Shown here piece by piece: positions 12,258 through 22,140 of a stretch of 64,000 bases of DNA. Made by a program: the position numbers and the translations under genes. Location: assembly GCA_945487905.1 (NCBI GenBank), contig CALYTW010000002.1:1-64000 (forward strand), written 5' to 3'. The stretch is from an uncultured cyanobacterium. Lineage in GTDB: Bacteria; Cyanobacteriota; Vampirovibrionia; Gastranaerophilales; Gastranaerophilaceae. Each line of letters begins with the position of its first letter. Positions within the stretch are counted from its first letter, which is position 1. The notes under the pieces were generated by a model. It was not told the origin of the DNA and made no database searches. It worked only from the letters and a program-made list of their open reading frames with translations.

Positions 12258-13184
12258 ATGTATGTAAACAAATGCATTAAATGTGGTGCTGAATTTGAGA
12301 CAAAAAACCCCAAGCGTGTTATATGTCCTAATTGTCTTTATGCTGACAAAAGCGAATCTGCTGACGAAAAACCGGTACAGAGTTACAGCTCGTACTCGGT
12401 AGAACAGCAGCTAAGACCAAGAAGCTATGACAGACCTCAGCAGGGCGGTTACAGAAACAACTACAACCGTGACAGAAATCAGGGCGGAAACCAAAGACGT
12501 GACAACAATAACAGAGGCGGTTATCAGCAAAGAAATAATAACTGGCAAAGAGATAATCATGGATTTAGAAACAATTATGCAAGCGGAGGAAGGAACAACA
12601 ACTTCCAGCGCAAACCTAATCCGAATAAACGTCCTAGACCGCAGAAACAACCTAAACCGCTTTTAATAAGCAAAGAACAACTGGAACAAATTGAAGTTTT
12701 ATATAAGACAATGCTTCCGCTTCCGAATCCGGATGCACATGAAGTAATCGGAACACATATGGGACTTGAACCGCAAAAAGTATTTTTCGGTATAAATTTA
12801 GTCAGACAAAAAATGATGCTTCCTAAACTTCCGTTCCCAAAACGCAAGCTGGCTATATCGCCGGATCAGTTAAACGCAATAAAAATGCTTTATGAGCCAT
12901 TGTTACCGCTTCCGCCTATCGGATGCCACAAAATTATTGCAGCTCAGTTAAAAATGGATGAATGGCGTGTTCACGTAGGTATTAAACTTGTAAGAGCGCA
13001 ATTAGGGCTTGAAAGATGGAACGAAGAAAGAGCGGATAAACCTGCCGACTATATGGTAGCAAAACATACAGTGGTAAAGGGGGCTGATGTTAAAGAAGAA
13101 CCCAAGCCCGAGGCATCTGAATCCGTTGAAGAAGAAAAACCTAAACGAGGAAGAAAACCTAAGAAGAAAGAAAATGAAGAATAA
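12258..13184 (+). CDS. Zinc-ribbon / Arg-Gly-Asn-rich / duplicated C-terminal domain protein
   Basis: CIKCGAEF...VICPNC; RN/RGG-rich residues ~40-134; two ~60-aa repeats. Confidence 0.7.
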   Translation: MYVNKCIKCGAEFETKNPKRVICPNCLYADKSESADEKPVQSYSSYSVEQQLRPRSYDRPQQGGYRNNYNRDRNQGGNQRRDNNNRGGYQQRNNNWQRDNHGFRNNYASGGRNNNFQRKPNPNKRPRPQKQPKPLLISKEQLEQIEVLYKTMLPLPNPDAHEVIGTHMGLEPQKVFFGINLVRQKMMLPKLPFPKRKLAISPDQLNAIKMLYEPLLPLPPIGCHKIIAAQLKMDEWRVHVGIKLVRAQLGLERWNEERADKPADYMVAKHTVVKGADVKEEPKPEASESVEEEKPKRGRKPKKKENEE

Positions 13185-13686
13185 CTTTGTTTCAATAGGT
13201 AAAATTTTAAACTTCCATGGTGTTAAAGGCGAAGCAAAACTCGGTTATACAAAGAATCGGGAAGATTTTTTGTCGCAGGTTAAAAAAGTTTATTTAAAAA
13301 CAGGCAATGATTATAAAGAGTTTGAGATTCAAAATTTAAGATTTACCCCGAAATGTGCAATTGTAAAATTCAAAGGAATTGATTCTATAAACGACATTAT
13401 TAATTACAAGGGTGCTGTTGTTTTTGTGGAAGAAGAAATTGCAAGAAAATTTCTGGAGGAAGACGAATTTCTTATTGATGAGCTTGTTGGAATGAATGTT
13501 TATGACGGAGATAAAAGGGTTGGTTCTGTAGTGGGAGTTTCAAATAACGGTGCCAGCGATCTTTTGTCTGTCAAAACCATGAGTAAGAATATTTGTCTTG
13601 TACCTTTCGTAAAAGCTATTGTAACTTCCGTTGATATGAAAACTAAGAAAATACATATAAATAACATTGAGGGATTGCTCTCATGA
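13174..13686 (+). CDS. rimM: 16S rRNA processing protein RimM
   Basis: FVSIGKILNFHGVKGEAKL; directly upstream of trmD; start refined from ORF track. Confidence 0.88.
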   Translation: MKNNFVSIGKILNFHGVKGEAKLGYTKNREDFLSQVKKVYLKTGNDYKEFEIQNLRFTPKCAIVKFKGIDSINDIINYKGAVVFVEEEIARKFLEEDEFLIDELVGMNVYDGDKRVGSVVGVSNNGASDLLSVKTMSKNICLVPFVKAIVTSVDMKTKKIHINNIEGLLS

Positions 13687-14375
13687 GGTTTGATGTATTA
13701 ACTCTTTTCCCTGAATTAATAGAATCACATATGAACTTCAGCATAATGAAACGTGCTGTTAACGAAGGTATTATTGAAGTAAATACCGTCAATCCAAGGA
13801 ATTACACGCTTGATAAGCACAGAAAAGTTGACGATACTCCTTATGGAGGTGGTACAGGCATGGTACTGTATGCCCAACCATACGTAGACTGTTATGAAGG
13901 GGTAAATAAAGAGGCAAATTCTATTACTATTATGATGACACCTCAGGGAGAACCTTTTACAGATAAAATTTCAAACGAACTTGCTGAATTTGACCAGATT
14001 ATTATACTTTGCGGACATTATGAAGGTTTTGACGAAAGAATCAGAGAAATTATTAAACCGAGAGAAATTTCAATCGGAGATTTTGTATTAACAGGAGGTG
14101 AACTTCCTGCTCTTTGTTTAATTGACAGTGTTTCAAGAAAAATTGAAGGCACATTAGGTAAAATTGAATCCGCTCATGATGACAGCTTTTCAGATGGGCT
14201 TTTGGAATACCCGCAATACACAAAACCCAGAGAATACAGAGGTTTAAAAGTCCCTGATGTACTACTGGAAGGTAATCATAAGCTTATTGAAGAATTTCGT
14301 TTACAGCAAAAAATAGAGCGTACCAAGCTCAAACGACCTGATTTATATAAAAAATGGTCAGAAAAGAATTTATAA
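13683..14375 (+). CDS. trmD: tRNA (guanine-N1)-methyltransferase
   Basis: [42 protein letters not shown]. Confidence 0.96.
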   Translation: MRFDVLTLFPELIESHMNFSIMKRAVNEGIIEVNTVNPRNYTLDKHRKVDDTPYGGGTGMVLYAQPYVDCYEGVNKEANSITIMMTPQGEPFTDKISNELAEFDQIIILCGHYEGFDERIREIIKPREISIGDFVLTGGELPALCLIDSVSRKIEGTLGKIESAHDDSFSDGLLEYPQYTKPREYRGLKVPDVLLEGNHKLIEEFRLQQKIERTKLKRPDLYKKWSEKNL

Positions 14376-15299
14376 TTTTCTTCTGAAATATTCTATAGTT
14401 CTTTCCAGGCCTTCTTCAATATTCACAACAGGTTTCCAGTTCAAATTTTCTGATGCAAGCGTTATATCAGGTTTACGCTTTACGGGGTCGTCACTCGGAA
14501 GAGGTTTGTGAATTATTTTAGATTTTGAAGCTGTAAGCTTAATAATCAACTCTGCCAGATTGAGAATTGTTCTCTCCGAGGGGTTACCTAGATTAACAGG
14601 GCCGGTAAAGCAGGTTGAATTCATCATCTTTGTCATACCATTAATCAAATCCGATACATAGCAGAATGAGCGTGTTTGGCTACCATCTCCGTATATTGTA
14701 ATATCTTCATTTTTAAGAGCTTGCACAATAAAATTGGAAACGACTCTGCCGTCATTGGGGTGCATATTAGGGCCGTAAGAGTTAAAAATCCTTATAATTT
14801 TTATATCAGTTCCAAACTGTCTGTGATAATCCATCATAAGAGTTTCAGCGCAACGCTTACCTTCATCATAACAGCTTCTTAGACCAATCGGATTAACATT
14901 ACCCCAATAGGTTTCCTTTTGCGGATGTTCAAGCGGATCTCCATATACTTCACTTGTTGAAGCTTGTAAAATCTTTGCATCACATTTTCTTGCAAGTTCA
15001 AGCATATTTGCCATTCCGACAACAGAAGTTCTTACTGTTTTTACTGGATTAAACTGATAAAGAGGCGGACTGGCAGGACATGCAAGATTGTATATTTCAT
15101 CAACTTTTATGTCTATATTGTGTTCTATATCCTGTTCAATAACTTCAAAATTGGAACCGCTTGCTAAACCTGATATATTATCATATGAGCCTGTGAAAAA
15201 GTTATCCAGACAGATAACATAATTTCCTTCTTCCGTCAATTTCTTACATAAATGTGAACCTATAAAGCCTGCACCGCCTGTTACTAAAATCTTTTTCAA
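14370..15299 (-). CDS. NAD-dependent epimerase, UDP-glucuronate decarboxylase-like
   Basis: [35 protein letters not shown]. Confidence 0.87.
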   Translation of the reverse strand: MKKILVTGGAGFIGSHLCKKLTEEGNYVICLDNFFTGSYDNISGLASGSNFEVIEQDIEHNIDIKVDEIYNLACPASPPLYQFNPVKTVRTSVVGMANMLELARKCDAKILQASTSEVYGDPLEHPQKETYWGNVNPIGLRSCYDEGKRCAETLMMDYHRQFGTDIKIIRIFNSYGPNMHPNDGRVVSNFIVQALKNEDITIYGDGSQTRSFCYVSDLINGMTKMMNSTCFTGPVNLGNPSERTILNLAELIIKLTASKSKIIHKPLPSDDPVKRKPDITLASENLNWKPVVNIEEGLERTIEYFRRKL

Positions 15300-15315
15300 A
15301 TCGTTCCTCCAGAAA

Positions 15316-15645
15316 CTAATTATTCAGTCTGTTTTCTTCCTGTTTTATATATTCGCAATCAGAAATCAACCTTCTGTCCTCCATCGCATTAATAAGTTCC
15401 TCTATGTCTTTAATTTGCCCGAGTTCAAAACCGACTTCAGCCAGCAAAACACAATTGTTGCAAAGTCTGTAATTCCCGTACTGAACCGAACCTGCCAACG
15501 GATGAACTTCTCCGCAAGCATCACATTGAAAAAACTCATTTTCTGAATCAGGGTTTTCTTCTATATCATCAAGCCTCATCTGCTCAACAACAGCTTGCAT
15601 TTCTGCTATAACTTCTTCTTTTGATTTCACTATACCCCCTCGCAA
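15316..15645 (-). CDS. Small zinc-finger-like hypothetical protein
   Basis: [25 protein letters not shown]. Confidence 0.55.
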   Translation of the reverse strand: MRGGIVKSKEEVIAEMQAVVEQMRLDDIEENPDSENEFFQCDACGEVHPLAGSVQYGNYRLCNNCVLLAEVGFELGQIKDIEELINAMEDRRLISDCEYIKQEENRLNN

Positions 15646-16346
15646 AGAGCTTTCATTTCTTTGACAGCCTGCTCCAGCCCTACAAAAATCGAACGTGCAA
15701 TTATTGAATGACCGATATTCAATTCTACCAGATTAGGAATTTCATGCATACGTTTAACATTTTGATAATTAAGTCCGTGTCCGGCATTAACCTTTAACCC
15801 AAAATTTTGGGCAAAAATAGCCGCACCTTTAAGATCATTAAAGGCTTTTTCTTCATCCTCCGTCCCGAATACTTCCGAATATCTGCCTGTATGCAGTTCT
15901 ATAAAAGGCGCACCGGTTTTTGAAACTGCTGAAATTTGATGAATATCAGGATCTATAAAGAAACTGACCTCTATGTTTTTTTCTATTAGCGGTCGAACAA
16001 ACTTTATTGCCCTATCAAGCTGTCCTTCTACATCAAGACCGCCTTCAGTTGTAAGTTCCTGTCGTTTTTCAGGAACTAAACATATCGCATGAGGACGGAT
16101 TTTTAGTGCAAACTCCTGCATTTCATCAGTCATTGCCATTTCCAGATTCAATCTTGTTCTCGGAAGCATTCTTATTGCTTCAACATCTGCATCCTTGATA
16201 TGTCGCCTATCTTCTCTTAAATGAGTTGTAATAGATTCAACTCCGCATGCTTTACATAATCTTGCAGCTGCTACGACATCCGGCTCATTTCCACCTCTTG
16301 CATTTCTTAAAGTTGCAACATGATCTATATTTACCCCTAATAACAT
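15630..16346 (-). CDS. pdxJ: Pyridoxine 5'-phosphate synthase
   Basis: LLGVNIDHVATLRNARG, THLREDRRHI, LNAGHGLNYQNV-like. Confidence 0.95.
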   Translation of the reverse strand: MLLGVNIDHVATLRNARGGNEPDVVAAARLCKACGVESITTHLREDRRHIKDADVEAIRMLPRTRLNLEMAMTDEMQEFALKIRPHAICLVPEKRQELTTEGGLDVEGQLDRAIKFVRPLIEKNIEVSFFIDPDIHQISAVSKTGAPFIELHTGRYSEVFGTEDEEKAFNDLKGAAIFAQNFGLKVNAGHGLNYQNVKRMHEIPNLVELNIGHSIIARSIFVGLEQAVKEMKALCEGV

Positions 16347-17662
16347 TTCTTCAACTCCTTTAATTTATTTATTTTTAACAATGCTGTATAAGTAGGCAGT
16401 ATTGTAATATCATTTTCCGACTTTTTACCTATATAATCAACCGCTTTTTTAATATTATCTATTATTTTTATTTTCTCGACCCCTACCCCGGCATACTTAA
16501 GCCTGAGTGCCATATCATTCGCTCTTATACCTGAAACAACAATCTCATTTTTCGCATTTTTAAGCACAGAAAAATCCGCATCCCAAAGCCACGATACATC
16601 ACGCCCGTCTGCATAATTATCGTTTATTGCTATCATTATATTTGAATTCAAATCAACCGTCTTTAAAACTTCATTAGCACCTATCGGATTTTTTATAAGC
16701 TGTATAAGCGTTTTGTGACCGTTTAAGGTTTTAATCTCGCTCCTTCCGAAAGCGACCTTGAACGTAGAAAGATTTTTCTGAATATCATTAATACCTGTTT
16801 CTAAAGCCAACGATATTGCACCTATTGCGTTATAAGCATTGAAAAGACCGACAAGCGGTACATTATATTTATTACCTTGAATATTTATAACAGAGTGGTC
16901 TTTATAAAGATTTACCACAGCTTCGTATTTAACATTAGGACGTTTATACCCACAGTCACAATAATAATGTCCCTGCTGTGCGTAAAATTTCTTTGTATAA
17001 GAAAGAGGTTTACCGCAACGACAATTGAACATTTCTTCTGTTTTTACATCTGACTGAGTAAGTCCGTCTTCATATACAACATCACTTATGCCGTAATAGA
17101 CTTTGTTTTTCGCTTCTATTCCGGCTACCAGAGGGTCATCTGCATTTAAGAAAACCGTAATATCAGGTTTTAAGTTTATACCGTTTTGTATAAACATTCT
17201 CGTTACGGCAAGTTCGCCATATCTGTCTAGCTGATCTCTGAACAGATTTGTAACAAGTATATAATCTGCATCAAAGTTTTTATAAACTATTTCTACATTT
17301 GCTTCATCCAGCTCTATAACAGAATATTCCGAGGTAATAAAGGGACTTATTTGCAAAGCCAGCGAATTTACAACTCCGTTTAGCATATTTGCTCCCATAG
17401 AGTTGTGTATTATACTTTTACCCGATTCTCTAATAAGGTGGCTGATTAATCCGGAGGTTGTTGTTTTTCCGTTTGTACCTGTAATGTTTATTTTTTTTAC
17501 TGTTATAAATTCATTTGCATATTTAAGAAAATCAGGACATATTTTTAAGGTCAAAAGTCCGATAATTGAAGTTCCTGATGATAACTTTGTTATCCGCAGG
17601 AATAAATAAGCCAGCTTTGCCAGTATTAATGATAAATAAAACCCGAATCTTCCCTTAACCAT
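16337..17662 (-). CDS. murT: MurT-like Mur ligase (lipid II isoglutaminyl synthase catalytic subunit)
   Basis: ITGTNGKTTTSGLISHLI, four-Cys insertion CRCGKPLS...YCDCGYKRP. Confidence 0.85.
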   Translation of the reverse strand: MVKGRFGFYLSLILAKLAYLFLRITKLSSGTSIIGLLTLKICPDFLKYANEFITVKKINITGTNGKTTTSGLISHLIRESGKSIIHNSMGANMLNGVVNSLALQISPFITSEYSVIELDEANVEIVYKNFDADYILVTNLFRDQLDRYGELAVTRMFIQNGINLKPDITVFLNADDPLVAGIEAKNKVYYGISDVVYEDGLTQSDVKTEEMFNCRCGKPLSYTKKFYAQQGHYYCDCGYKRPNVKYEAVVNLYKDHSVINIQGNKYNVPLVGLFNAYNAIGAISLALETGINDIQKNLSTFKVAFGRSEIKTLNGHKTLIQLIKNPIGANEVLKTVDLNSNIMIAINDNYADGRDVSWLWDADFSVLKNAKNEIVVSGIRANDMALRLKYAGVGVEKIKIIDNIKKAVDYIGKKSENDITILPTYTALLKINKLKELKKCY

Positions 17663-17744
17663 CTAAAAATAGTCCCATAATCGTATTCTATTTTTTTTAA
17701 TAATAGAATATAATTAATCATAATACAAAAATAACGGACTGAAT

Positions 17745-18116
17745 ATGGTATACAAAATTTTTACCGCTATAGTTTTTATAGCCGAAATAATCATAGCATA
17801 TACAATTTTTTCAAAATTGGTTATGCTTGATAAACTTATTCTAAAAGCAGATAAAGTTTTAACGTACTCAAAATTATCCTTGAAAGAAATAAGCCGTTTG
17901 ATAAGCCAAATTTCAGCTCAATGTGTTGAATTTGCCGAAGATTTTGCTTTGGATTTTAAAACAAAACGTGATGAAATAGCGTTAAAACAATTGAACAAGC
18001 TAATTTTAACAATTATACTTATCAAAATGAATTCTAAGTTTATAAATCGAATCAGACGTTCAAAACTCGTAAAACGCATAAGCAGGGGTTTATCACTCCT
18101 TCAACTTGTGATATAA
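17745..18116 (+). CDS. Hypothetical protein with N-terminal TM segment
   Basis: ORF ahead of the YtxH-type cluster. Confidence 0.5.
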   Translation: MVYKIFTAIVFIAEIIIAYTIFSKLVMLDKLILKADKVLTYSKLSLKEISRLISQISAQCVEFAEDFALDFKTKRDEIALKQLNKLILTIILIKMNSKFINRIRRSKLVKRISRGLSLLQLVI

Positions 18117-18150
18117 TGTGTGAAAATCAATATAGAAAGAGGTACGAATT

Positions 18151-18465
18151 ATGTGCAAAGAAAAATCATCAATAGGCTTTGGGCTGGGTCTTTTAGCCGG
18201 TGTGCTGAGCGGAATTGCTGCTGGAATACTTTATGCACCTTGCCCAGGAGAAGAAATGAGAGCGAAGGTTAAAGATACGGTTTGTGATCTTGCCGAAAAA
18301 TATTCGCCGGAAGTACAGGAAGCTAAAAAACAAGCTCTTGAATCTATAGACCTTTTAAAATACAAGCTGGAAAAACAATATAAAAAATTCGGAAATATGC
18401 TTAAATCAAAAAAAATGAGGAGAGCAAAAGAACTTGAAGATGTAAACGATTATTATTTTAACTAG
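18151..18465 (+). CDS. YtxH-domain-like membrane-anchored protein
   Basis: GLLAGVLSGIAAGILYAPCPGEEMR. Confidence 0.7.
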   Translation: MCKEKSSIGFGLGLLAGVLSGIAAGILYAPCPGEEMRAKVKDTVCDLAEKYSPEVQEAKKQALESIDLLKYKLEKQYKKFGNMLKSKKMRRAKELEDVNDYYFN

Positions 18466-18473
18466 GGGGATAT

Positions 18474-18842
18474 ATGGAATCTGTATTTCAACTAAATAAC
18501 AGCTTGACTTTTTTAGCTTATGCAACAGGAATAATGGTGCTTCTGATAGGCATAATGCTCACAAAAGTTTTATTCGATTTATCAAAACTCACAAAAAATG
18601 TCGATGAAACTGTTACAATTGCCAAAACCGAGCTTGAACCGACATTAAAGAATATAAATAAATCTGTTGAAATAATAAGTGGTATTGTTATTAATACAGA
18701 TAAAAATATCAAGAAAATTAAAGGTTTTGTCTCAAAAACCCCTCTAAAGTTATTGGGCGGACTTTCGAAACTGACAGCTAAAGCTTCAAAAGGATTTTGG
18801 TCAGGCGTTGGCACAGCTTTGAAAATGTTTTCAAAAAAATAA
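18474..18842 (+). CDS. DUF948-like membrane-anchored protein
   Basis: TM + coiled region, between two YtxH-like genes. Confidence 0.5.
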   Translation: MESVFQLNNSLTFLAYATGIMVLLIGIMLTKVLFDLSKLTKNVDETVTIAKTELEPTLKNINKSVEIISGIVINTDKNIKKIKGFVSKTPLKLLGGLSKLTAKASKGFWSGVGTALKMFSKK

Positions 18843-18916
18843 TACTAAATATTAGACAAAGTACGGATAAAAAATTTTTATACAGATTTTAAACTAACAA
18901 TGAAGGAGAAAATATT

Positions 18917-19183
18917 ATGTCAGTAACAAGATTTTTAGCAGGTTTTGCTGTAGGTGCGATTATCGGTGCGGTAGCAGGGGTTCTTCTTGCTCCAAAATCA
19001 GGAGAAGAGACAAGAGAAATGCTTGGCGATATGGCATCTGATATTGCAAAGAAAACTGATGCTCGTGTAAAAGATATCCAAAAGAAAGCGGATGATATCG
19101 TTTCTGATGTTCAGGAAAAAAGCGAAGAAATTATGTCAAAGCTTTCTGACATGCTCAGCAAAAAAGACGAAGCAGAAGCTTAA
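18917..19183 (+). CDS. YtxH-domain protein
   Basis: FAVGAIIGAVAGVLLAPKSGEETREML. Confidence 0.8.
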   Translation: MSVTRFLAGFAVGAIIGAVAGVLLAPKSGEETREMLGDMASDIAKKTDARVKDIQKKADDIVSDVQEKSEEIMSKLSDMLSKKDEAEA

Positions 19184-19200
19184 ACTGTATGTTTCAAAAA

Positions 19201-19219
19201 AAGACGGCAAAGCCGTCTT
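19201..19219 (+). terminator. Rho-independent terminator AAGACGGC-AAA-GCCGTCTT + T-run
   Basis: Perfect 8-bp stem and T-tract. Confidence 0.85.
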
Positions 19220-19223
19220 TTTT

Positions 19224-19637
19224 TTATTTTAAACTTCCTTTTATGACAACCTTTTGAAAAACTTTATTTTTAGGGACACTGCTACCCATTTTTATAAGCA
19301 AATCATACGCAAATTCTAATGCCGATTTCTTTTTTGCATTATAAACATATTCAATCGGCTTTGATTCAATGTAGTCACCATAGTTTTTAGGTAGCAAAAC
19401 AAAAGACTTTGGTTTATATCTCGTAAAAATAACTTTAGGAAAACCTTTATCTGTTTCGCCTATATCCATTTTTACTCTTATATGCATGTATGAACTTTCG
19501 ATATTCTTACGAGCTGAATTCAGCTTTTCTTCTTTGTTATGTTCAAGTGCATAATTGACAACCTGACGTAAACCTTCGCTATCTATGAATTTTGCTTTAA
19601 AACTTGTGTTGTTATTTTGTATCTGCATACTATACAT
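19224..19637 (-). CDS. Hypothetical protein with N-terminal NNNTSFKAKF tag
   Basis: ORF, lineage-style N-terminal motif. Confidence 0.55.
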   Translation of the reverse strand: MYSMQIQNNNTSFKAKFIDSEGLRQVVNYALEHNKEEKLNSARKNIESSYMHIRVKMDIGETDKGFPKVIFTRYKPKSFVLLPKNYGDYIESKPIEYVYNAKKKSALEFAYDLLIKMGSSVPKNKVFQKVVIKGSLK

Positions 19638-19640
19638 AAA

Positions 19641-20453
19641 TCACGTCAAACAATTTTTTGCTATTTCTATAAAATTCGCTATATATTTGATTTTTGGCGT
19701 GTTTTTATTATAAAAAACGTACAAAGCCGGAGCTTTTGCCTGCATTATTTCAGGTCTCAAAATATAGTATTCAAAAGAACGGGATATTAATTCCGAAACT
19801 GAATTGTAATATCGGTTTAATCTTGATATTTTTGAAGTTATTCGTTTTAACATTCTGCGTTTTGATTGTATCATTAAATATTTTTTACAAACATCACTCA
19901 TTTTAGGAAAACTTTTATCTATATCATCTATAGATAAGATTCTAAACCCGAAACCTTCAATAACTTTAACTCTGTCATATTTTAAAAGATACTTTGCAGG
20001 CTTTTGTATTTCGTTTTCTATAATCTTAAAAGGCTCGCTTATCTTAAAATCGGGGTAAATATTCTTAATAAATTTAGATAATTCGGAAATTTCCGATTTT
20101 AAAGTCTCTTTTTGATGAAACAAGGGTTTTATTGAGCATTTAGGTATAGAATCTACCGTCAGATTTATTAAATCGTCTTCATACAGATTGTAATCACTTC
20201 CGAATAAAAATTCCGCCGACTTTAAAGTCTTGTCATATTTATAGTGAACATAGTGAGCAAATTCATGCACAAGAACCCTCAAGATTTCGGTTTCATTCAA
20301 TCCGTTTGAAATATCAATTCTATAGTTATTTTTACCCACAACTTTAAAAAAGCCCTTGTTTCCACGGGCATTGTTTCTGCCTATATTAACCTCTACCCCC
20401 TGAGATTCAATATATTCAACTAATTTTGTGATGCAGTCTCTTTCGCAAGCCAT
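19641..20453 (-). CDS. Putative zinc metallopeptidase (HExxH-type)
   Basis: RVLVHEFAHYVHYKYDKT; probable start at MACERD (20453), ORF to 20474. Confidence 0.65.
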   Translation of the reverse strand: MACERDCITKLVEYIESQGVEVNIGRNNARGNKGFFKVVGKNNYRIDISNGLNETEILRVLVHEFAHYVHYKYDKTLKSAEFLFGSDYNLYEDDLINLTVDSIPKCSIKPLFHQKETLKSEISELSKFIKNIYPDFKISEPFKIIENEIQKPAKYLLKYDRVKVIEGFGFRILSIDDIDKSFPKMSDVCKKYLMIQSKRRMLKRITSKISRLNRYYNSVSELISRSFEYYILRPEIMQAKAPALYVFYNKNTPKIKYIANFIEIAKNCLT

Positions 20454-20743
20454 TTTAAATAATCTTCCGAACAATCCACTATCGGCAGGGCAATAATTTC
20501 CGGCACACTGTATGTGTGCATGTCTTCAATTACAAGCTTTATCTTGCCATAATTAGAACGTCTCGTTTTTATCATCATTAATATTTCTTTTTCTTCACAA
20601 ATTTCGCCTTCCCAAGAAAATATGGATTTTACATTTTCAACCATTGAAACACACGCTGCCAAACGATGTTTCATCAAAACAGCCGTTATTTCTTTTGCTA
20701 ATTTTTTATTCGGAACTGTACAATAAATAACGATAATATCCAT
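20420..20743 (-). CDS. cutA: CutA1 divalent cation tolerance protein
   Basis: VYCTVPNKKLAKEI-type N-terminus, RLAACVSMV, SIFSWEGEI, HTYSVPEIIALPI. Confidence 0.92.
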   Translation of the reverse strand: MDIIVIYCTVPNKKLAKEITAVLMKHRLAACVSMVENVKSIFSWEGEICEEKEILMMIKTRRSNYGKIKLVIEDMHTYSVPEIIALPIVDCSEDYLKWLAKETASQN

Positions 20744-20754
20744 CTTAACTCCTT

Positions 20755-22140
20755 TTATAACTCGAAAATCTTGTCCGGATTAAGTATATTTTGCGGATCA
20801 AAAATATTCTTAATCATTTTCATATATTCAATTGCATTACCATCAACAGTATCTTTCATATAAAATTTCTTTTCAAGACCTACACCGTGTTCTGCAGATA
20901 TCGTTCCGCCTAATAAAACAGCGGTTTTATATATTTCTGCTTTTGCATCAGTACAGTTCTTAAATTCATTTTCATTATCTAAATTCAAAGCAAATTGCGG
21001 GTGTATATTCCCGTCTCCTGCATGTCCTACCAAACACATTTTTAAATTATACTTTTTAGCAGTTTTCTGACAAACATCTGCCATTTTTGCCAAATTTTCT
21101 CTCGGAACTATTATATCATCTGTAACAACATCCGGTGCGAGTCTTGCAGCTGCGGCAAAAGCTGTTCTTCTTGCTTTCCAAACAGTATCTGCATTATTTT
21201 CATCCGATATTTTGATTTCCGATGCACCTGATTGCTCTAGAACATTAACTGCTGATTCCAACTGATAATCCATTGACGCTCGGTATCCATCTAACATTAG
21301 CAAAAGCAAGCACTCTTTATCCGTTTTCATACCGCATTTTGCAAAATCTTCAACAGCCTTTATTGCATTTTTATCCATAAAATCAATTGCCGACGGAAAA
21401 ATATTGCTGCCAATTATTTTATTTACGGCAAGCATGCCTGAATTTAAAGTATCAAAATACGCTGAAATCGCATATTTCGTTTCCGGTTTAGGAATAAGCT
21501 TCAATGTCGCCTCAACTATAACGGCAAGAGTTCCTTCACTCCCAACCATTAATTGTGCAAGATGGTAGCCAACAGAGTCTTTTGCTGTATTTGCCCCCAA
21601 TGTCATAAGTCTGCCGTCTGCTGTAACAACTTTCAGCGACAAAACATAATCCTTTGTTGTTCCGTATTTAAAACCCATTGCCCCACCTGACGATTGTGCT
21701 ATTGCCCCCCCGATTGTTGACACTGCATAATTAGAAGGATCCGGCGGGAAAAAAAGACCTATTTTTTCTGTCTCTTGTTTCAATTTGCCTAAAACGACTC
21801 CGGGTTGAACTGTAGCTGTCATGTTCGCAGAATCTATTTCCAAAATTTTATCCATTTTAGAAAAGTTTAGCACTATTCCGCCCTTATTACTGACACATGC
21901 ACCAACCATATTTGTTCCTGCACCGCGTGATATTACCGGAATTTTATGCTCATTAGCATATTTAAGGATACGTTGTACATCCTCAATCGTTTCAGCAAAA
22001 ACAACCACATCTGGAATAACATCCGGCTTTACTAAATTTGAGGAATCTTGGGCATAACAATAACATTCTTCCTCGGAAGTAAGAATATTATTGTGATTTA
22101 AAAATGATTTCATTTCTTGGATTTTATTTTTCAACAACAT
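20755..22140 (-). CDS. glcD: FAD-linked oxidase, glycolate oxidase subunit GlcD / D-lactate dehydrogenase family
   Basis: VISRGAGTNMVGACVS, GGAIAQSSGGAMGFKYG, GHAGDGNIHPQ, GTISAEHGVGLEK. Confidence 0.85.
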   Translation of the reverse strand: MLLKNKIQEMKSFLNHNNILTSEEECYCYAQDSSNLVKPDVIPDVVVFAETIEDVQRILKYANEHKIPVISRGAGTNMVGACVSNKGGIVLNFSKMDKILEIDSANMTATVQPGVVLGKLKQETEKIGLFFPPDPSNYAVSTIGGAIAQSSGGAMGFKYGTTKDYVLSLKVVTADGRLMTLGANTAKDSVGYHLAQLMVGSEGTLAVIVEATLKLIPKPETKYAISAYFDTLNSGMLAVNKIIGSNIFPSAIDFMDKNAIKAVEDFAKCGMKTDKECLLLLMLDGYRASMDYQLESAVNVLEQSGASEIKISDENNADTVWKARRTAFAAAARLAPDVVTDDIIVPRENLAKMADVCQKTAKKYNLKMCLVGHAGDGNIHPQFALNLDNENEFKNCTDAKAEIYKTAVLLGGTISAEHGVGLEKKFYMKDTVDGNAIEYMKMIKNIFDPQNILNPDKIFEL

